From Kiritimatiellia bacterium (GTDB lineage: Bacteria > Verrucomicrobiota > Kiritimatiellia > RFP12 > UBA1067): a stretch of 64,000 nucleotides of DNA. The notes under the pieces were generated by a model that ran no database searches, was not told the DNA's origin, and saw nothing but the letters and a program-made list of their open reading frames with translations. The stretch covers positions 1 through 64,000 of the forward strand of contig JAFWKK010000042.1 in assembly GCA_017514235.1 (NCBI GenBank), in the 5' to 3' direction. Both the position numbers and the translations under genes were made by a program. Every line of letters begins with the position of its first letter. Positions within the stretch are counted from its first letter, which is position 1. This document shows, piece after piece, positions 44,541 through 52,330 of this stretch.

Positions 44541-45584
44541 GTGAACGTAAAAGACGTACAGCATGCCATTGCCGCGTGCATGGCGGCGATATGCGCCGCT
44601 TGCGCGCTCCTGGCGGACGACAACCACCCTATGCCCGGGGTCGGGACCGGCGCGCGCTATGCGACTGACGCCTACCCTGGCTTCGATGACGTGAAGGAGA
44701 CCGTAAAGCCGGAGCGCAAGGAGCCCCGCTGGTTCGCGTTCATCAACGGGCCGAAGCGCGACAACGCCAGGGAGCAGATCGAATACTGCGCCGAACTTAT
44801 GGCGGAACGCGACTACAAGAAGGCCCGCAAGCAGCTGGACGCGCTCGTGCGCGAGTGGCCGACCTCGCCGGAGGCGTCGAAGGCGCAGCAGGCGCTGGCC
44901 GACGTATGCCTTGAGAACCTGCTGGACTACGAAGACGCCTTCGCCGAGTACCGCTATCTTCTTGACTTCTACTCGCTGCAGTGCGACTACAACCGCATGG
45001 CGGACAGGCTCTACCAGGTCGCCGGCCTCATGAGGCAGGAAGGCAAGGAAATCATGTTCATTCGCTTCGCGAACACGGTGGACGTGCGCCGGGCCTACGA
45101 GGCGTGCGTGCTGCACGCGCCTGGGGCGTCGTGGGTTCCCGAGGCTATGCTGACGATCGGCATCCTGCGAGAGGACGAGGGAAAGTACGATGAGGCCATC
45201 AAGGTCTACGAGAACCTGCGCAACATCCATCCAGACTCGCCCGAAGCCGCCGTCGCGCTCGTCCGCGAGGCTGACGCCCGGATGCTTGTCCTGCGCGAGA
45301 GGTCCTACAACCGCGCCCGCTGCCGCGAGACGGCGGATTTCCTTGCGATGGCTTTGCGCACGTGCCGGCCTGGCGACACCGAGAAGCTTAAGGGGTATCA
45401 GGACGAGGTCCGTTCCATGACGGAAGAGGAGGCGTACCGCGGCGCCCGCTTCTACGATTCGCCGACGCGGACAGTCCGCAGCGCGATTAACGCCTACGAG
45501 CGTTTTCTTGCGGAGTATCCTGACAGCGCCCATGCCGACGAGGTTCGGGCGCGCCTTGACGAGCTGAAAGGAGCAGGGCGATGA
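44541..45584 (+). CDS. BamD-like TPR outer-membrane assembly protein
   Basis: A 347-residue exported protein. The start is a GTG; earlier in-frame codons overlap the promoter. A hydrophobic N terminus (HAIAACMAAICAACALLA) contains Cys residues, so a lipoprotein signal is possible but the lipobox is not clean. TPR units follow (AELMAERDYKKARKQLDALVREWPTSPEA, DYEDAFAEYRYLLDFY, GKYDEAIKVYENLRNIHPDSPEAA) and a closing YERFLAEYPDSAHADEVRARLDEL. This layout is that of BamD/YbgF-like proteins that help insert outer-membrane barrels. The LptE-like gene overlaps its end (ATGA), making an envelope pair. Confidence 0.7.
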   Translation: MNVKDVQHAIAACMAAICAACALLADDNHPMPGVGTGARYATDAYPGFDDVKETVKPERKEPRWFAFINGPKRDNAREQIEYCAELMAERDYKKARKQLDALVREWPTSPEASKAQQALADVCLENLLDYEDAFAEYRYLLDFYSLQCDYNRMADRLYQVAGLMRQEGKEIMFIRFANTVDVRRAYEACVLHAPGASWVPEAMLTIGILREDEGKYDEAIKVYENLRNIHPDSPEAAVALVREADARMLVLRERSYNRARCRETADFLAMALRTCRPGDTEKLKGYQDEVRSMTEEEAYRGARFYDSPTRTVRSAINAYERFLAEYPDSAHADEVRARLDELKGAGR

Positions 45585-46102
45585 CGATGGGTTTTGTGCG
45601 CGGCGCCGCGCTTCTGGCGCTGGCGGTTTCCGTTGCCGGGTGCGGCACGTCCTACAGCTGGCGTTCCTCTGTGCCGGTGTCCGCGAGGACGGTGACGGTC
45701 CCGACGTTCGGCAACGAGTCCGACGTGACAGGCCTTGGGGCCGTGGCGGCGCGTCAGGTGCTGCGCGAAATCCAGCGCGAAGGCACGTTCAAGGTGGCGT
45801 CCGGCGGCGACGCGGCCCTTGAGGTGCAGGGCGTTGTGAAGAGGGTGAGGGCCGGCGGAGCTGCCTACGACCGTCATGCCGGCATGCGTTACGCGTCGTA
45901 CACGCTGAGTGCTGCGGTCGAGGTCTCTGTCATCGACCGGCGCACGCGCAAGATCCTGATCGACGGCCGCCGCTACATCGCATCGGCGCCGGTCACGTCG
46001 TCGCAGGACATGGTGACGTCGCGCCGCGACGCCTCCGGCAGGCTGATGGAGAACCTTGCCGCGCAGGTGGTGGACGACATGCTGAACTTGAAGTTCGAAT
46101 GA
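45581..46102 (+). CDS. LptE-like lipopolysaccharide assembly lipoprotein
   Basis: A 173-residue lipoprotein with a lipobox VAGC after a short hydrophobic stretch (LLALAVSVAGC). Mature residues show VTVPTFGNESDVTGL, VLREIQREGTFKV, ALEVQGVVKRVR, YTLSAAVEVSVIDRRT and LMENLAAQVVDDML. This pattern of strands and closing helix is typical of the LptE family, which partners LptD to insert LPS in the outer membrane. AAAGGAG lies 7 bases before the ATG. It follows the BamD-like gene. Confidence 0.75.
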   Translation: MTMGFVRGAALLALAVSVAGCGTSYSWRSSVPVSARTVTVPTFGNESDVTGLGAVAARQVLREIQREGTFKVASGGDAALEVQGVVKRVRAGGAAYDRHAGMRYASYTLSAAVEVSVIDRRTRKILIDGRRYIASAPVTSSQDMVTSRRDASGRLMENLAAQVVDDMLNLKFE

Positions 46103-46114
46103 GGGAAGAATGGT

Positions 46115-46420
46115 ATGAATAGCGAAGTTCATGCTGTAATCGAGCTGAAGATTACGCCGCAGAGGGAGGCCGGCTTCGGCAGGATCGCCGAACGCGTGTC
46201 GCACTTCGAGCAGGTGGAGGCGTGCTTTCTCATGAGCGGCGCGTACGACCTGCTCGTGTTCGTCCGCGGAGAGAGCCTTCAGGACGTCGCGCAGTTCGTC
46301 GCGCAGGATCTTGCGACGATCGACGGGGTCCTTTCCACGGCCACGCATTTCATGCTTAAGACGTACAAGTCCGGCAACGTGCTTGGAAAACTTGATGACG
46401 AACGATTGGAGGTATCGTAA
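46115..46420 (+). CDS. Stand-alone Lrp/AsnC ligand-binding (RAM) domain protein
   Basis: A 101-residue protein consisting only of the alpha-beta sandwich domain of Lrp/AsnC regulators: HAVIELKITPQREAGFGRIAERVS, VEACFLMSGAYDLLVFVRG (the ligand-binding GxYDLL motif), FVAQDLATIDGVLSTATHFML. No DNA-binding domain is present. Such stand-alone RAM proteins bind amino acids and form oligomers or act with other Lrp proteins. It sits directly before the TPR gene (1-base gap), suggesting cotranscription. Confidence 0.8.
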   Translation: MNSEVHAVIELKITPQREAGFGRIAERVSHFEQVEACFLMSGAYDLLVFVRGESLQDVAQFVAQDLATIDGVLSTATHFMLKTYKSGNVLGKLDDERLEVS

Positions 46421-46421
46421 A

Positions 46422-47804
46422 ATGGCAGTCAATCTCGCGCAGAAGGCGCAGAACTTCACGAACCGCGGCCGTCAGGCCCTTGAGACCGGGCGTTACGAGC
46501 TGGCCGTGGACATGCTTATGGAGGCTGTTTCCGCAGCCCCCGACATCCTTGAGACCCGCAAGCTGCTGCGCGCCGCGCAGATAGCCAACTTCCGCAAGAG
46601 CGGCAAGGTCGGCTTCGGCGCCAAGATCGGCGGAATGATGGCGCGGCAGAAGATCATGGGGATGGTGAAGAAGGGCAAGGGAGTCGAGGCGATGGCCGAG
46701 GCCGAGAAGCTGCTTTGCCAGAATCCGCTGGACGCCGACAACATCGAGGCGGCGGTCAAGGCCGCGGAGGCTGCCGGGAAGCCGGACCATGCGGCGATAA
46801 CGATCGAGGCGGCATACGAGTGCTCGAACAAGGATCCGTCGCTGCTGGAGCGCGTCGCCAACTACTACGCCATAGCCAAGCGTTGGGACAAGGCGCGCGA
46901 CGCTTACGGAAAGCTCGCCTCGATGAAGCCCGGCGACCAGCGGGTGATGCAGCTTCTGAAGAACGCGGAGGCTCAGGCTACGATGAACGCCGGCTGGGAG
47001 CAGACGGCCGGCAAGAAGGGCGGCTTCCAGAACCTGATCGCCAACAAGGAGCAGGCGGCGAAGCTCGACGCCGCCAACAAGGCGGTCGTCTCCGGCGATG
47101 ACGCCGAGCTGCTCATCCAGGAGAAGCTCAAGCAGATCGAGGCCGAGCCGAAGAACATGAACGCACGCCGCGCCCTCGCCCGCATCTACATTCAGGGCAA
47201 GCGCTTCTACGAGGCGATCGAGGTGCTGCAGCAGGCGGTGGAGGCGTCGGGCACGATGGATCCTGAGCTGGACCGCATGCTGTCCCAGACGAAGATCCAG
47301 TACTACGACCAGCAGATCGATGCGTTGCGCGCCGAGGGCCGCGAAGACGAGGCCGCTGCAATGGAGGGCGAGAAGAACCAGTTCGTGTTCGACGACCTTG
47401 CGCAGCGCGTCGAGCGCTACCCCAACGACCTGCACCTCAGGTTCGAGCTTGGCAAGCAGTACTACACCTACGGCTACTACGATGACGCGCTCACCCACCT
47501 GCAGCTCGCCCAGAAGAGCCCGAAGGACCGCCTGTGGGCCCTCTACTATCTCGCGATGTGCTTCCTCAGCCAGGGACAGAACGACATGGCCGTCATGCAG
47601 CTCGAAGCCGCTCGCGACGCGCTGCCGACGATGGACGATCTCAAGAAGAAGGTCGTCTACCAGCTCGGCCTTTGCGCCGAGTCGGCGGGAGACCTCGAGA
47701 AGGCGTACCAGTACTACAAGGACGTCTACTCGTCCGACGTCGGTTTCGAGGACCTTTCGGAGCGTATGCTTGCCGTCAGCCATGCGCTTAAGGCGAAGGG
47801 GTGA
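46422..47804 (+). CDS. TPR-repeat protein, function unknown
   Basis: A 460-residue protein with no signal peptide, so it is probably cytoplasmic. It is made of TPR units: RGRQALETGRYELAVDMLMEAV, ARIYIQGKRFYEAIEVLQQAVE, LGKQYYTYGYYDDALTHLQLAQ and LGLCAESAGDLEKAYQYYKDVY. A basic, glycine-rich stretch (KVGFGAKIGGMMARQKIMGMVKKG) lies near residues 65-88. A protein-binding scaffold role is likely; no partner can be named. GGAGG lies 9 bases before the start. The stop is two bases from the tRNA-Glu gene on the other strand. Confidence 0.7.
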   Translation: MAVNLAQKAQNFTNRGRQALETGRYELAVDMLMEAVSAAPDILETRKLLRAAQIANFRKSGKVGFGAKIGGMMARQKIMGMVKKGKGVEAMAEAEKLLCQNPLDADNIEAAVKAAEAAGKPDHAAITIEAAYECSNKDPSLLERVANYYAIAKRWDKARDAYGKLASMKPGDQRVMQLLKNAEAQATMNAGWEQTAGKKGGFQNLIANKEQAAKLDAANKAVVSGDDAELLIQEKLKQIEAEPKNMNARRALARIYIQGKRFYEAIEVLQQAVEASGTMDPELDRMLSQTKIQYYDQQIDALRAEGREDEAAAMEGEKNQFVFDDLAQRVERYPNDLHLRFELGKQYYTYGYYDDALTHLQLAQKSPKDRLWALYYLAMCFLSQGQNDMAVMQLEAARDALPTMDDLKKKVVYQLGLCAESAGDLEKAYQYYKDVYSSDVGFEDLSERMLAVSHALKAKG

Positions 47805-47806
47805 GA

Positions 47807-47881
47807 TGGCAGCCCCAAGGAGAGTCGAACTCCTCTACCAAGCATGAAAAGCTCGTGTCCTAGCCGATAGACGATGGGGCC
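47807..47881 (-). tRNA. tRNA-Glu (anticodon TTC)
   Basis: On the - strand the acceptor stem GGCCCCA pairs with TGGGGCT. The D-stem/loop, an anticodon loop TTTTCAT with TTC, and a T-arm with GTTCGACTC are all in place. The discriminator is G, and CCA is encoded in the DNA (47807-47809). Confidence 0.92.
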
Positions 47882-47893
47882 AAAACGGGGCGC

Positions 47894-47902
47894 AGTATAT
47901 CA
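47894..47902 (-). promoter_or_regulatory. Extended -10 promoter for tRNA-Glu
   Basis: Read on the - strand this is TGATATACT (TG-N-TATACT), with the tRNA 5' end 12 bases further on. It lies in the short gap before dprA. Confidence 0.6.
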
Positions 47903-47908
47903 AAAGCG

Positions 47909-49006
47909 ATGACCGAAAGTCAAGCATATGTTGCGTTCAACCTCACGGACAAGGTCGGTTTCGCCACGGTATCGGAACTTGCGGATTCGGCAGGCTCGGT
48001 GACTGCCGCCTGGGACGCCTACCCGAAGAAGGTGTCGCGCGCCGGCGGCGCAATCGAATGGAAGCGTGAATTCGACCTGGCCGCCAGGTTCGGCGTAACG
48101 ATCCTTACCCCGGCCGACGCGGGCTATCCGGCTCGTCTCAAGAATGCGCCCGGGCGTCCGCTAGCGCTCCACGTCAAGGGCGACGTCGCCGCTCTTTCGG
48201 CGCCGTCCGTGGCCTTGGTCGGGACGCGCCGCGCCACCTCCTACGGACTCGACATGGCGAATCGCCTGGCGTTCGACCTGGCCAAGGCTGGCTGGGCGGT
48301 GGTGTCCGGTCTGGCCGTCGGCATTGATGCCGAGTCCCATAGGGGAGCGCTTGACGCCGCTGGCGTTACCGTCGGAATCATCGGTTCGGGCCTGGACCAG
48401 TTCTATCCGGAAGAGAATCGTGAGCTTGCCAGGGAAATCGCAAGTCACGGTGGTGCTGTGGTGAGCGAGTTCCCGTTCGGGCGTCCGCCGGACCGGGAGA
48501 CGTTTCCTATCCGCAATCATGTCGTTGCCGCGCTTGCGCAGGGCGTAGTCGCGGTAGAGGCGCCTCTGAAGAGCGGAACGCTCATAACGGCCTCGATAGC
48601 CGCCGACCTCGGCCGCACCGTGATGGCCGTGCCGGCTCGCGTCGACAGCCGTCAGTCTGCAGGCTGCCTTCAGCTCATACGCGACGGGGCTGTTCTCGTC
48701 CGCAACGTCGACGACGTGCTGGAGGCGCTGAGCGAACTGATTCCTGCGTCGTCGCCGCGTCCGGCCGGGGTCGAATCTCCAAGGGCTCCAGCGGCAGACC
48801 CGGAGGTTCCGCCGTATTCGGTAGAAGAGTCCCTCGTGATGCTTCACGTGGACGACGACGGCGTGTCCGTTGACGAGCTGGTGAGGAAGACCCGACTTCC
48901 GGCGGATCGGGTGAATGCTTTAGTGATGGGCTTGCGCATCAAGGGATTCGTGCGGTTCCTGCCGGGGAACCGGGTCGCCGCGCTGAAGCCCGGCAGGAGA
49001 AGGTGA
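47909..49006 (+). CDS. dprA: DNA-processing protein DprA
   Basis: A 365-residue protein that loads RecA on incoming single-stranded DNA during natural transformation. The Rossmann-like core is clear: VALVGTRRATSYGLDMANRLAFDLAKAGWAVVSGLAVGIDAESHRGAL, GIIGSGLDQFYPEENREL, GAVVSEFPFG, FPIRNHVVAALA and VEAPLKSGTLITASIAADLGR. A C-terminal winged-helix-like part follows (DGVSVDELVRKTRLPADRVNALVMGLRIKGFV). The start lies close to the divergent tRNA promoter; no strong promoter of its own is visible. Other competence genes are not present here. Confidence 0.93.
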   Translation: MTESQAYVAFNLTDKVGFATVSELADSAGSVTAAWDAYPKKVSRAGGAIEWKREFDLAARFGVTILTPADAGYPARLKNAPGRPLALHVKGDVAALSAPSVALVGTRRATSYGLDMANRLAFDLAKAGWAVVSGLAVGIDAESHRGALDAAGVTVGIIGSGLDQFYPEENRELAREIASHGGAVVSEFPFGRPPDRETFPIRNHVVAALAQGVVAVEAPLKSGTLITASIAADLGRTVMAVPARVDSRQSAGCLQLIRDGAVLVRNVDDVLEALSELIPASSPRPAGVESPRAPAADPEVPPYSVEESLVMLHVDDDGVSVDELVRKTRLPADRVNALVMGLRIKGFVRFLPGNRVAALKPGRRR

Positions 49007-49024
49007 ACGGAAAAGGGGAGAAAC

Positions 49025-49663
49025 ATGGCGGAGCAAGCTGTCTATGACCTTGTGTTCAAAAGGATCGACCTGTCGAGGAGCGAGGTCGTCCGCGACTTCA
49101 CGACGTTCGACCCCTCCGAATGGTCGATAGTCGTCGGTACGCCGAAGTGGACCGTTCTGCCCGACAGGATCGTGGGCGGCGGACAAGACGAGCGCACTCA
49201 CGGCCAGATATTCTTTGCAACACCGGTCGAGGGCGACGTGGTGATGTCGTTCGACGCGAAGATAGTGCCGCCGTGCGACCACGACCTCGTCTGGTTCTGG
49301 AACACCCGGCTAGACGCCAAGCCGTGGGGACAGGGCTATCTCGGCTGCCTGGGAGGCTGGTTCGCCGACATGGCTGGAATAGAGAAACTTCCGGACTACG
49401 GCGTGTCGGCCATCGCTCCGTCGTTTCCGACGCAGCCGGGCCGGACGTACCACGTGGTTTCCGGATCCGTGGACGGAATCCACTTCATCTTTGCTGACGG
49501 GCGGCTCGTTACGTACTTTGCGGATTCGCACTATCCGAAGAACGGCCCCGGACACTTTGGTTTCGGCATCTACGAGTCGCAAGCCGAATATTCGAACCTG
49601 AAGGTATACCGTCCGTTCTGGACGCCGCTGGAGCCGTCTTACCGGCACGGAGGCGAGGCATGA
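49025..49663 (+). CDS. YesU/DUF1961-like jelly-roll protein
   Basis: A 212-residue protein that looks like a concanavalin-type jelly roll: WSIVVGTPKWTVLPDRIVGGG, GDVVMSFDAKIVPPCDHDLVWFWNTR, GYLGCLGGWFADMAGIEKLPDYG, RTYHVVSGSVDGIHFIFADGRLVTYF, GPGHFGFGIYES. This resembles DUF1961/YesU proteins found with rhamnogalacturonan use genes in Bacillus. No signal peptide is visible, so it would act in the cytoplasm. GGGGAG precedes the ATG, and the stop overlaps deoC (ATGA). The molecular function is unknown. Confidence 0.65.
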   Translation: MAEQAVYDLVFKRIDLSRSEVVRDFTTFDPSEWSIVVGTPKWTVLPDRIVGGGQDERTHGQIFFATPVEGDVVMSFDAKIVPPCDHDLVWFWNTRLDAKPWGQGYLGCLGGWFADMAGIEKLPDYGVSAIAPSFPTQPGRTYHVVSGSVDGIHFIFADGRLVTYFADSHYPKNGPGHFGFGIYESQAEYSNLKVYRPFWTPLEPSYRHGGEA

Positions 49664-50328
49664 GCGTGACTGTTGCCGAGAAGAAGGACCTGGCGGGATT
49701 CATCGACCACACCTTCCTGAAACCGGCGGGCGACAGGGACGCGGTGCGCCGCCTCTGCCGGGAAGCGCGCCGCGCTCGCTTCGCGTCGGTCTGCGTCAAT
49801 CCTTGCGAGGTCGCCGCCTGCGCACGGGCGTTGCGCGGAAGCGGCGTCAAGGTCTGCACGGTGATCGGCTTCCCGCTTGGGCAAAACACGAACAGGGCGA
49901 TGTGCTTTGAGGCGCTCGACGCCATACAGGCAGGGGCCGACGAGCTGGACGTTGTCGTCAACCAGAGGCTTCTCAAGTACGCGCCGCGGAAGTGCGAGTC
50001 CGATCTGCTGCAGTGGGTGCGCACCTGCCGCACGCTGCGCAGCGATCTTGTGCTGAAGCTCATACTCGAATGCTGCAACCTGACTAGGGCTGAGATCGTG
50101 CGCGGCTGCCGGATCGCCCGCCGCGTCGGATTCGACTTCGTGAAGACGTCCACTGGCTTCGGCCCTGGCGGCGCTACGGTCGGGGACGTCGCGCTCATGC
50201 GCCGCACCGTCGGCCGTGAAATGGGCGTAAAGGCCGCAGGCGGGATCCGCGACCGTGAGACGGCCGAGGCGATGCTCGCCGCCGGCGCGACGCGTCTTGG
50301 GACAAGCGCCGGAATGAATATGGTATAA
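49660..50328 (+). CDS. deoC: Deoxyribose-phosphate aldolase
   Basis: Splits 2-deoxyribose-5-phosphate into glyceraldehyde-3-phosphate and acetaldehyde. The 222-residue TIM barrel shows FIDHTFLKPAGDRDAV, ASVCVNPCEV, VKVCTVIGFPLGQN, GADELDVVVNQRLL, LVLKLILECCNLTRAEI with the Schiff-base lysine region, FDFVKTSTGFGPGGATVGDV and VKAAGGIRD with the second lysine. The last codons read MNMV-TAA and form the next promoter. xseB follows after 7 bases. Confidence 0.93.
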   Translation: MSVTVAEKKDLAGFIDHTFLKPAGDRDAVRRLCREARRARFASVCVNPCEVAACARALRGSGVKVCTVIGFPLGQNTNRAMCFEALDAIQAGADELDVVVNQRLLKYAPRKCESDLLQWVRTCRTLRSDLVLKLILECCNLTRAEIVRGCRIARRVGFDFVKTSTGFGPGGATVGDVALMRRTVGREMGVKAAGGIRDRETAEAMLAAGATRLGTSAGMNMV

Positions 50329-50329
50329 T
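50321..50329 (+). promoter_or_regulatory. Extended -10 promoter overlapping the deoC stop
   Basis: TATGGTATAATA pattern. TATAAT (50324-50329) contains the deoC TAA stop (50326-50328). It ends 6 bases before the xseB ATG, so leaderless transcription is predicted. Confidence 0.75.
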
Positions 50330-50335
50330 ACGGCC

Positions 50336-50536
50336 ATGAAGTTCGAAGACAATCTCAAGCGGCTTGAGGCGCTGGTGGCGAAGATGGAGTCTGGCGAGCT
50401 GGGCCTGGACGACATGATCAAGTCGTTCGAGGAGGGCCGTCGGCTCGTCAAGGCGTGCCAGGACGACCTGGCGTCGATACGCCAGCGCATCGAAAAGGTG
50501 ACGCAGTCCGGCGCTACCGAGCCGCTTGACGTCTGA
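50336..50536 (+). CDS. xseB: Exodeoxyribonuclease VII small subunit
   Basis: A 66-residue helical protein of the normal length. FEDNLKRLEALVAKMESGELGLDDMIKSFEEGRRLVKACQ is the XseB pattern (two helices with an ESGELGLD turn). XseB partners the large subunit XseA to degrade single-stranded DNA; xseA is not in this window. The predicted leaderless start at 50336 has no ribosome-binding site. Confidence 0.9.
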   Translation: MKFEDNLKRLEALVAKMESGELGLDDMIKSFEEGRRLVKACQDDLASIRQRIEKVTQSGATEPLDV

Positions 50537-50574
50537 GAGCCGATTCAAATGAAACAACAGGGGCCAGCAGTCGC

Positions 50575-51615
50575 ATGAGCAAGCAGATATATGTCCAGGC
50601 GCAGGCCGACCACATCGAGTCGCTCTTCAGGAGTTCGCCGCTGGCGGCAATCGAGGAGCTGGTCTGGAACGCGCTGGACGCGAACGCGAGGGAGGTCAGG
50701 ATAGACCTCATAACCAATCCGCTCGGCGCAGTCGAGGCGGTGCGCGTGACGGACGACGGCACCGGCATCGACGCGCGTCAGGCCGACCGGCTCTTCGGCA
50801 ATCTCGGCGGGAGCTGGAAGCGCACGTTCAAGGGTTCTGGCTCGGAGGCCCGTCTTCTGCACGGACGGCACGGGCGCGGACGGTTCAAGGCGTTCGCGCT
50901 GGGAACCGACGTCGAATGGCGCACTACGGTGCGCATCGGAAGCGAGTTGCTGTCGTACCGCCTGTCGGGAACGGCAGACCGCCCCGGCGTGTTCGATCTT
51001 GAGGACTCTCCGGCCGGCGTGGCGCCGGGCACGGAGGTCTATGTCTCGAACGTCCGCGCCACGGTGGACTCGCTCCTTGACGCGGGCGAGACGGTTCAGG
51101 GCCTTGCGGCGCGCTTCGCACTTCATCTCAAGAGCTATCCCGACATACGCATATACTTCAACGGCCTGCCGGTGACTCCGGTCATAGTCCAGCGCCGCAC
51201 GACCGACTACAAGCTTACGCTTGAGGGCGGCGCGACGGCGAAGCTTGAGGTAATCGAGTGGAAGCGCAAGTTCGTCGGGTCCGGGAGGCTGGTCTTCGCT
51301 GATCCCGGCGGCTTCCGCCTGCATGAGCAGGCTGCGGGCGTGCGTTCCGGCCTTGGCATTTCGTTCACCGCATACCTGGTTTCGCCGCGCTTCCCTGCGC
51401 TTGCCGCCGAGAACGCGCTTGTGATGGACGAGCTGAACCCGGAGGTGCGTCAGTACCTTGACGCCGCGCGACGCGTGCTCAAGGCGCATTTCCTTGCTAT
51501 GGGAGACGAGAAAAGTGCGTTCGAACGCGAATGGGAGGAGCGGATCTCCGCCCTGACCAAGGACGAGCGCAAGTCTCTTCTCGCGATCCTTAAGCGTTCG
51601 CTCAAGGGGAAGTGA
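50575..51615 (+). CDS. GHKL (HSP90-like) ATPase, MORC/HATPase_c_3 type
   Basis: A 346-residue protein with an N-terminal GHKL ATPase fold: the N-box AAIEELVWNALDANAREV (residues of about 22-40), the G1 box VTDDGTGID near residue 58, and a G2-like glycine stretch LHGRHGRGRFKAFALG near 95-112. A transducer-like middle follows (VYVSNVRATVDSLL) with a helical end. The family resembles HSP90/MutL/MORC-type ATPases, which dimerise on ATP. No HNH, nuclease or histidine-kinase domain is visible. The gene is followed by a phosphoribosyltransferase gene after 10 bases, and the two are probably made together. Function unknown. Confidence 0.75.
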   Translation: MSKQIYVQAQADHIESLFRSSPLAAIEELVWNALDANAREVRIDLITNPLGAVEAVRVTDDGTGIDARQADRLFGNLGGSWKRTFKGSGSEARLLHGRHGRGRFKAFALGTDVEWRTTVRIGSELLSYRLSGTADRPGVFDLEDSPAGVAPGTEVYVSNVRATVDSLLDAGETVQGLAARFALHLKSYPDIRIYFNGLPVTPVIVQRRTTDYKLTLEGGATAKLEVIEWKRKFVGSGRLVFADPGGFRLHEQAAGVRSGLGISFTAYLVSPRFPALAAENALVMDELNPEVRQYLDAARRVLKAHFLAMGDEKSAFEREWEERISALTKDERKSLLAILKRSLKGK

Positions 51616-51625
51616 CGGGCGGAAC

Positions 51626-52177
51626 ATGGCGGACGCCAAGCGGTATCTCGGTGCAGACGAGTTCCTTCGCGACATCTGGCGGCTGGCGGCGGCGATCCGA
51701 TCCGGCGGTTGGCGACCCGACAGGCTGATTGCGCTTTGGCGCGGCGGGGCACCGGTCGGTGCGGCGGTGCACGAGTTCCTGAAGACGACCGGCTGGCCAG
51801 TGCGGCACAGCGTGGTAAAGAGCGCGAGCTATTCCGGCATAGGCGAGAATCCTGGCGACGTGGTTTTCGAGCATGCTGACGGCGTGTTCGATTCCCTTGT
51901 GCCCGGAGAGCGTGTGCTGGTTGTCGATGACGTATTCGATACTGGCAAGACGGCGGCGGCCGTACATGATGTTCTCGGCGGACGCGGCATCGAGCTTCGG
52001 CTTGCGGCTGTGTACTGGAAGCCCGAGGCGAACCAGACGTCGTTCGAGCCGGACTACTTTGTGCGGCGGCTTCCTGCGGACTGGATAGTGTTTCCCCACG
52101 AAATGGACGGATTGACGGCCGAAGAGCTTAGGGAGAAGGATCCTTTTCTAGCGGAACTGACCGGCCCGTACCTGTAA
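51626..52177 (+). CDS. Purine-type phosphoribosyltransferase
   Basis: A 183-residue type I PRTase. The PRPP-binding signature VLVVDDVFDTGKTAAAV lies near residues 98-114, and RLIALWRGGAPVGAAVHEFL carries the PPi loop. The C-terminal hood (VYWKPEANQTSFEPDYFV, WIVFPHEM) resembles xanthine/hypoxanthine PRTases. It could salvage purines or modify an unknown partner. It sits in tandem with the GHKL ATPase and ends 2 bases from the tRNA-Asn gene on the other strand. Confidence 0.82.
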   Translation: MADAKRYLGADEFLRDIWRLAAAIRSGGWRPDRLIALWRGGAPVGAAVHEFLKTTGWPVRHSVVKSASYSGIGENPGDVVFEHADGVFDSLVPGERVLVVDDVFDTGKTAAAVHDVLGGRGIELRLAAVYWKPEANQTSFEPDYFVRRLPADWIVFPHEMDGLTAEELREKDPFLAELTGPYL

Positions 52178-52179
52178 AT

Positions 52180-52254
52180 TGGCTCGGGCGGCTGGATTCG
52201 AACCAGCGACCAATTGATTAACAGTCAACTGCGCTACCACTGCGCCACGCCCGA
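52180..52254 (-). tRNA. tRNA-Asn (anticodon GTT)
   Basis: On the - strand the acceptor TCGGGCG pairs with CGCCCGA. The anticodon loop CTGTTAA carries GTT, and GGTTCGAATCC forms the T-arm. The discriminator is G and CCA is encoded (52180-52182). Confidence 0.93.
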
Positions 52255-52271
52255 ACGGTCAATTGACGCGT

Positions 52272-52301
52272 ATTATAGCAAATCCCCGTGCGGCGACGCA
52301 A
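52272..52301 (-). promoter_or_regulatory. -35/-10 promoter for tRNA-Asn
   Basis: On the - strand TTGCGT and TGCTATAAT are separated by 18 bases (-35 to TATAAT). The tRNA starts 17 bases after the -10. It is divergent to the promoter at 52314-52322. Confidence 0.65.
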
Positions 52302-52313
52302 GGGGGTATTTTA

Positions 52314-52322
52314 TGGTATAAT
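52314..52322 (+). promoter_or_regulatory. Extended -10 promoter for the 652-residue orphan gene
   Basis: TTATGGTATAATAC pattern with TATAAT at 52317-52322, ending 8 bases before the ATG at 52331. A leaderless transcript is predicted. Confidence 0.75.
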
Positions 52323-52330
52323 ACCTCGTC

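Noticed and set aside
42869..44623. 584-residue open frame on the - strand
   Set aside because: Antisense to alaS, which has clear motifs.
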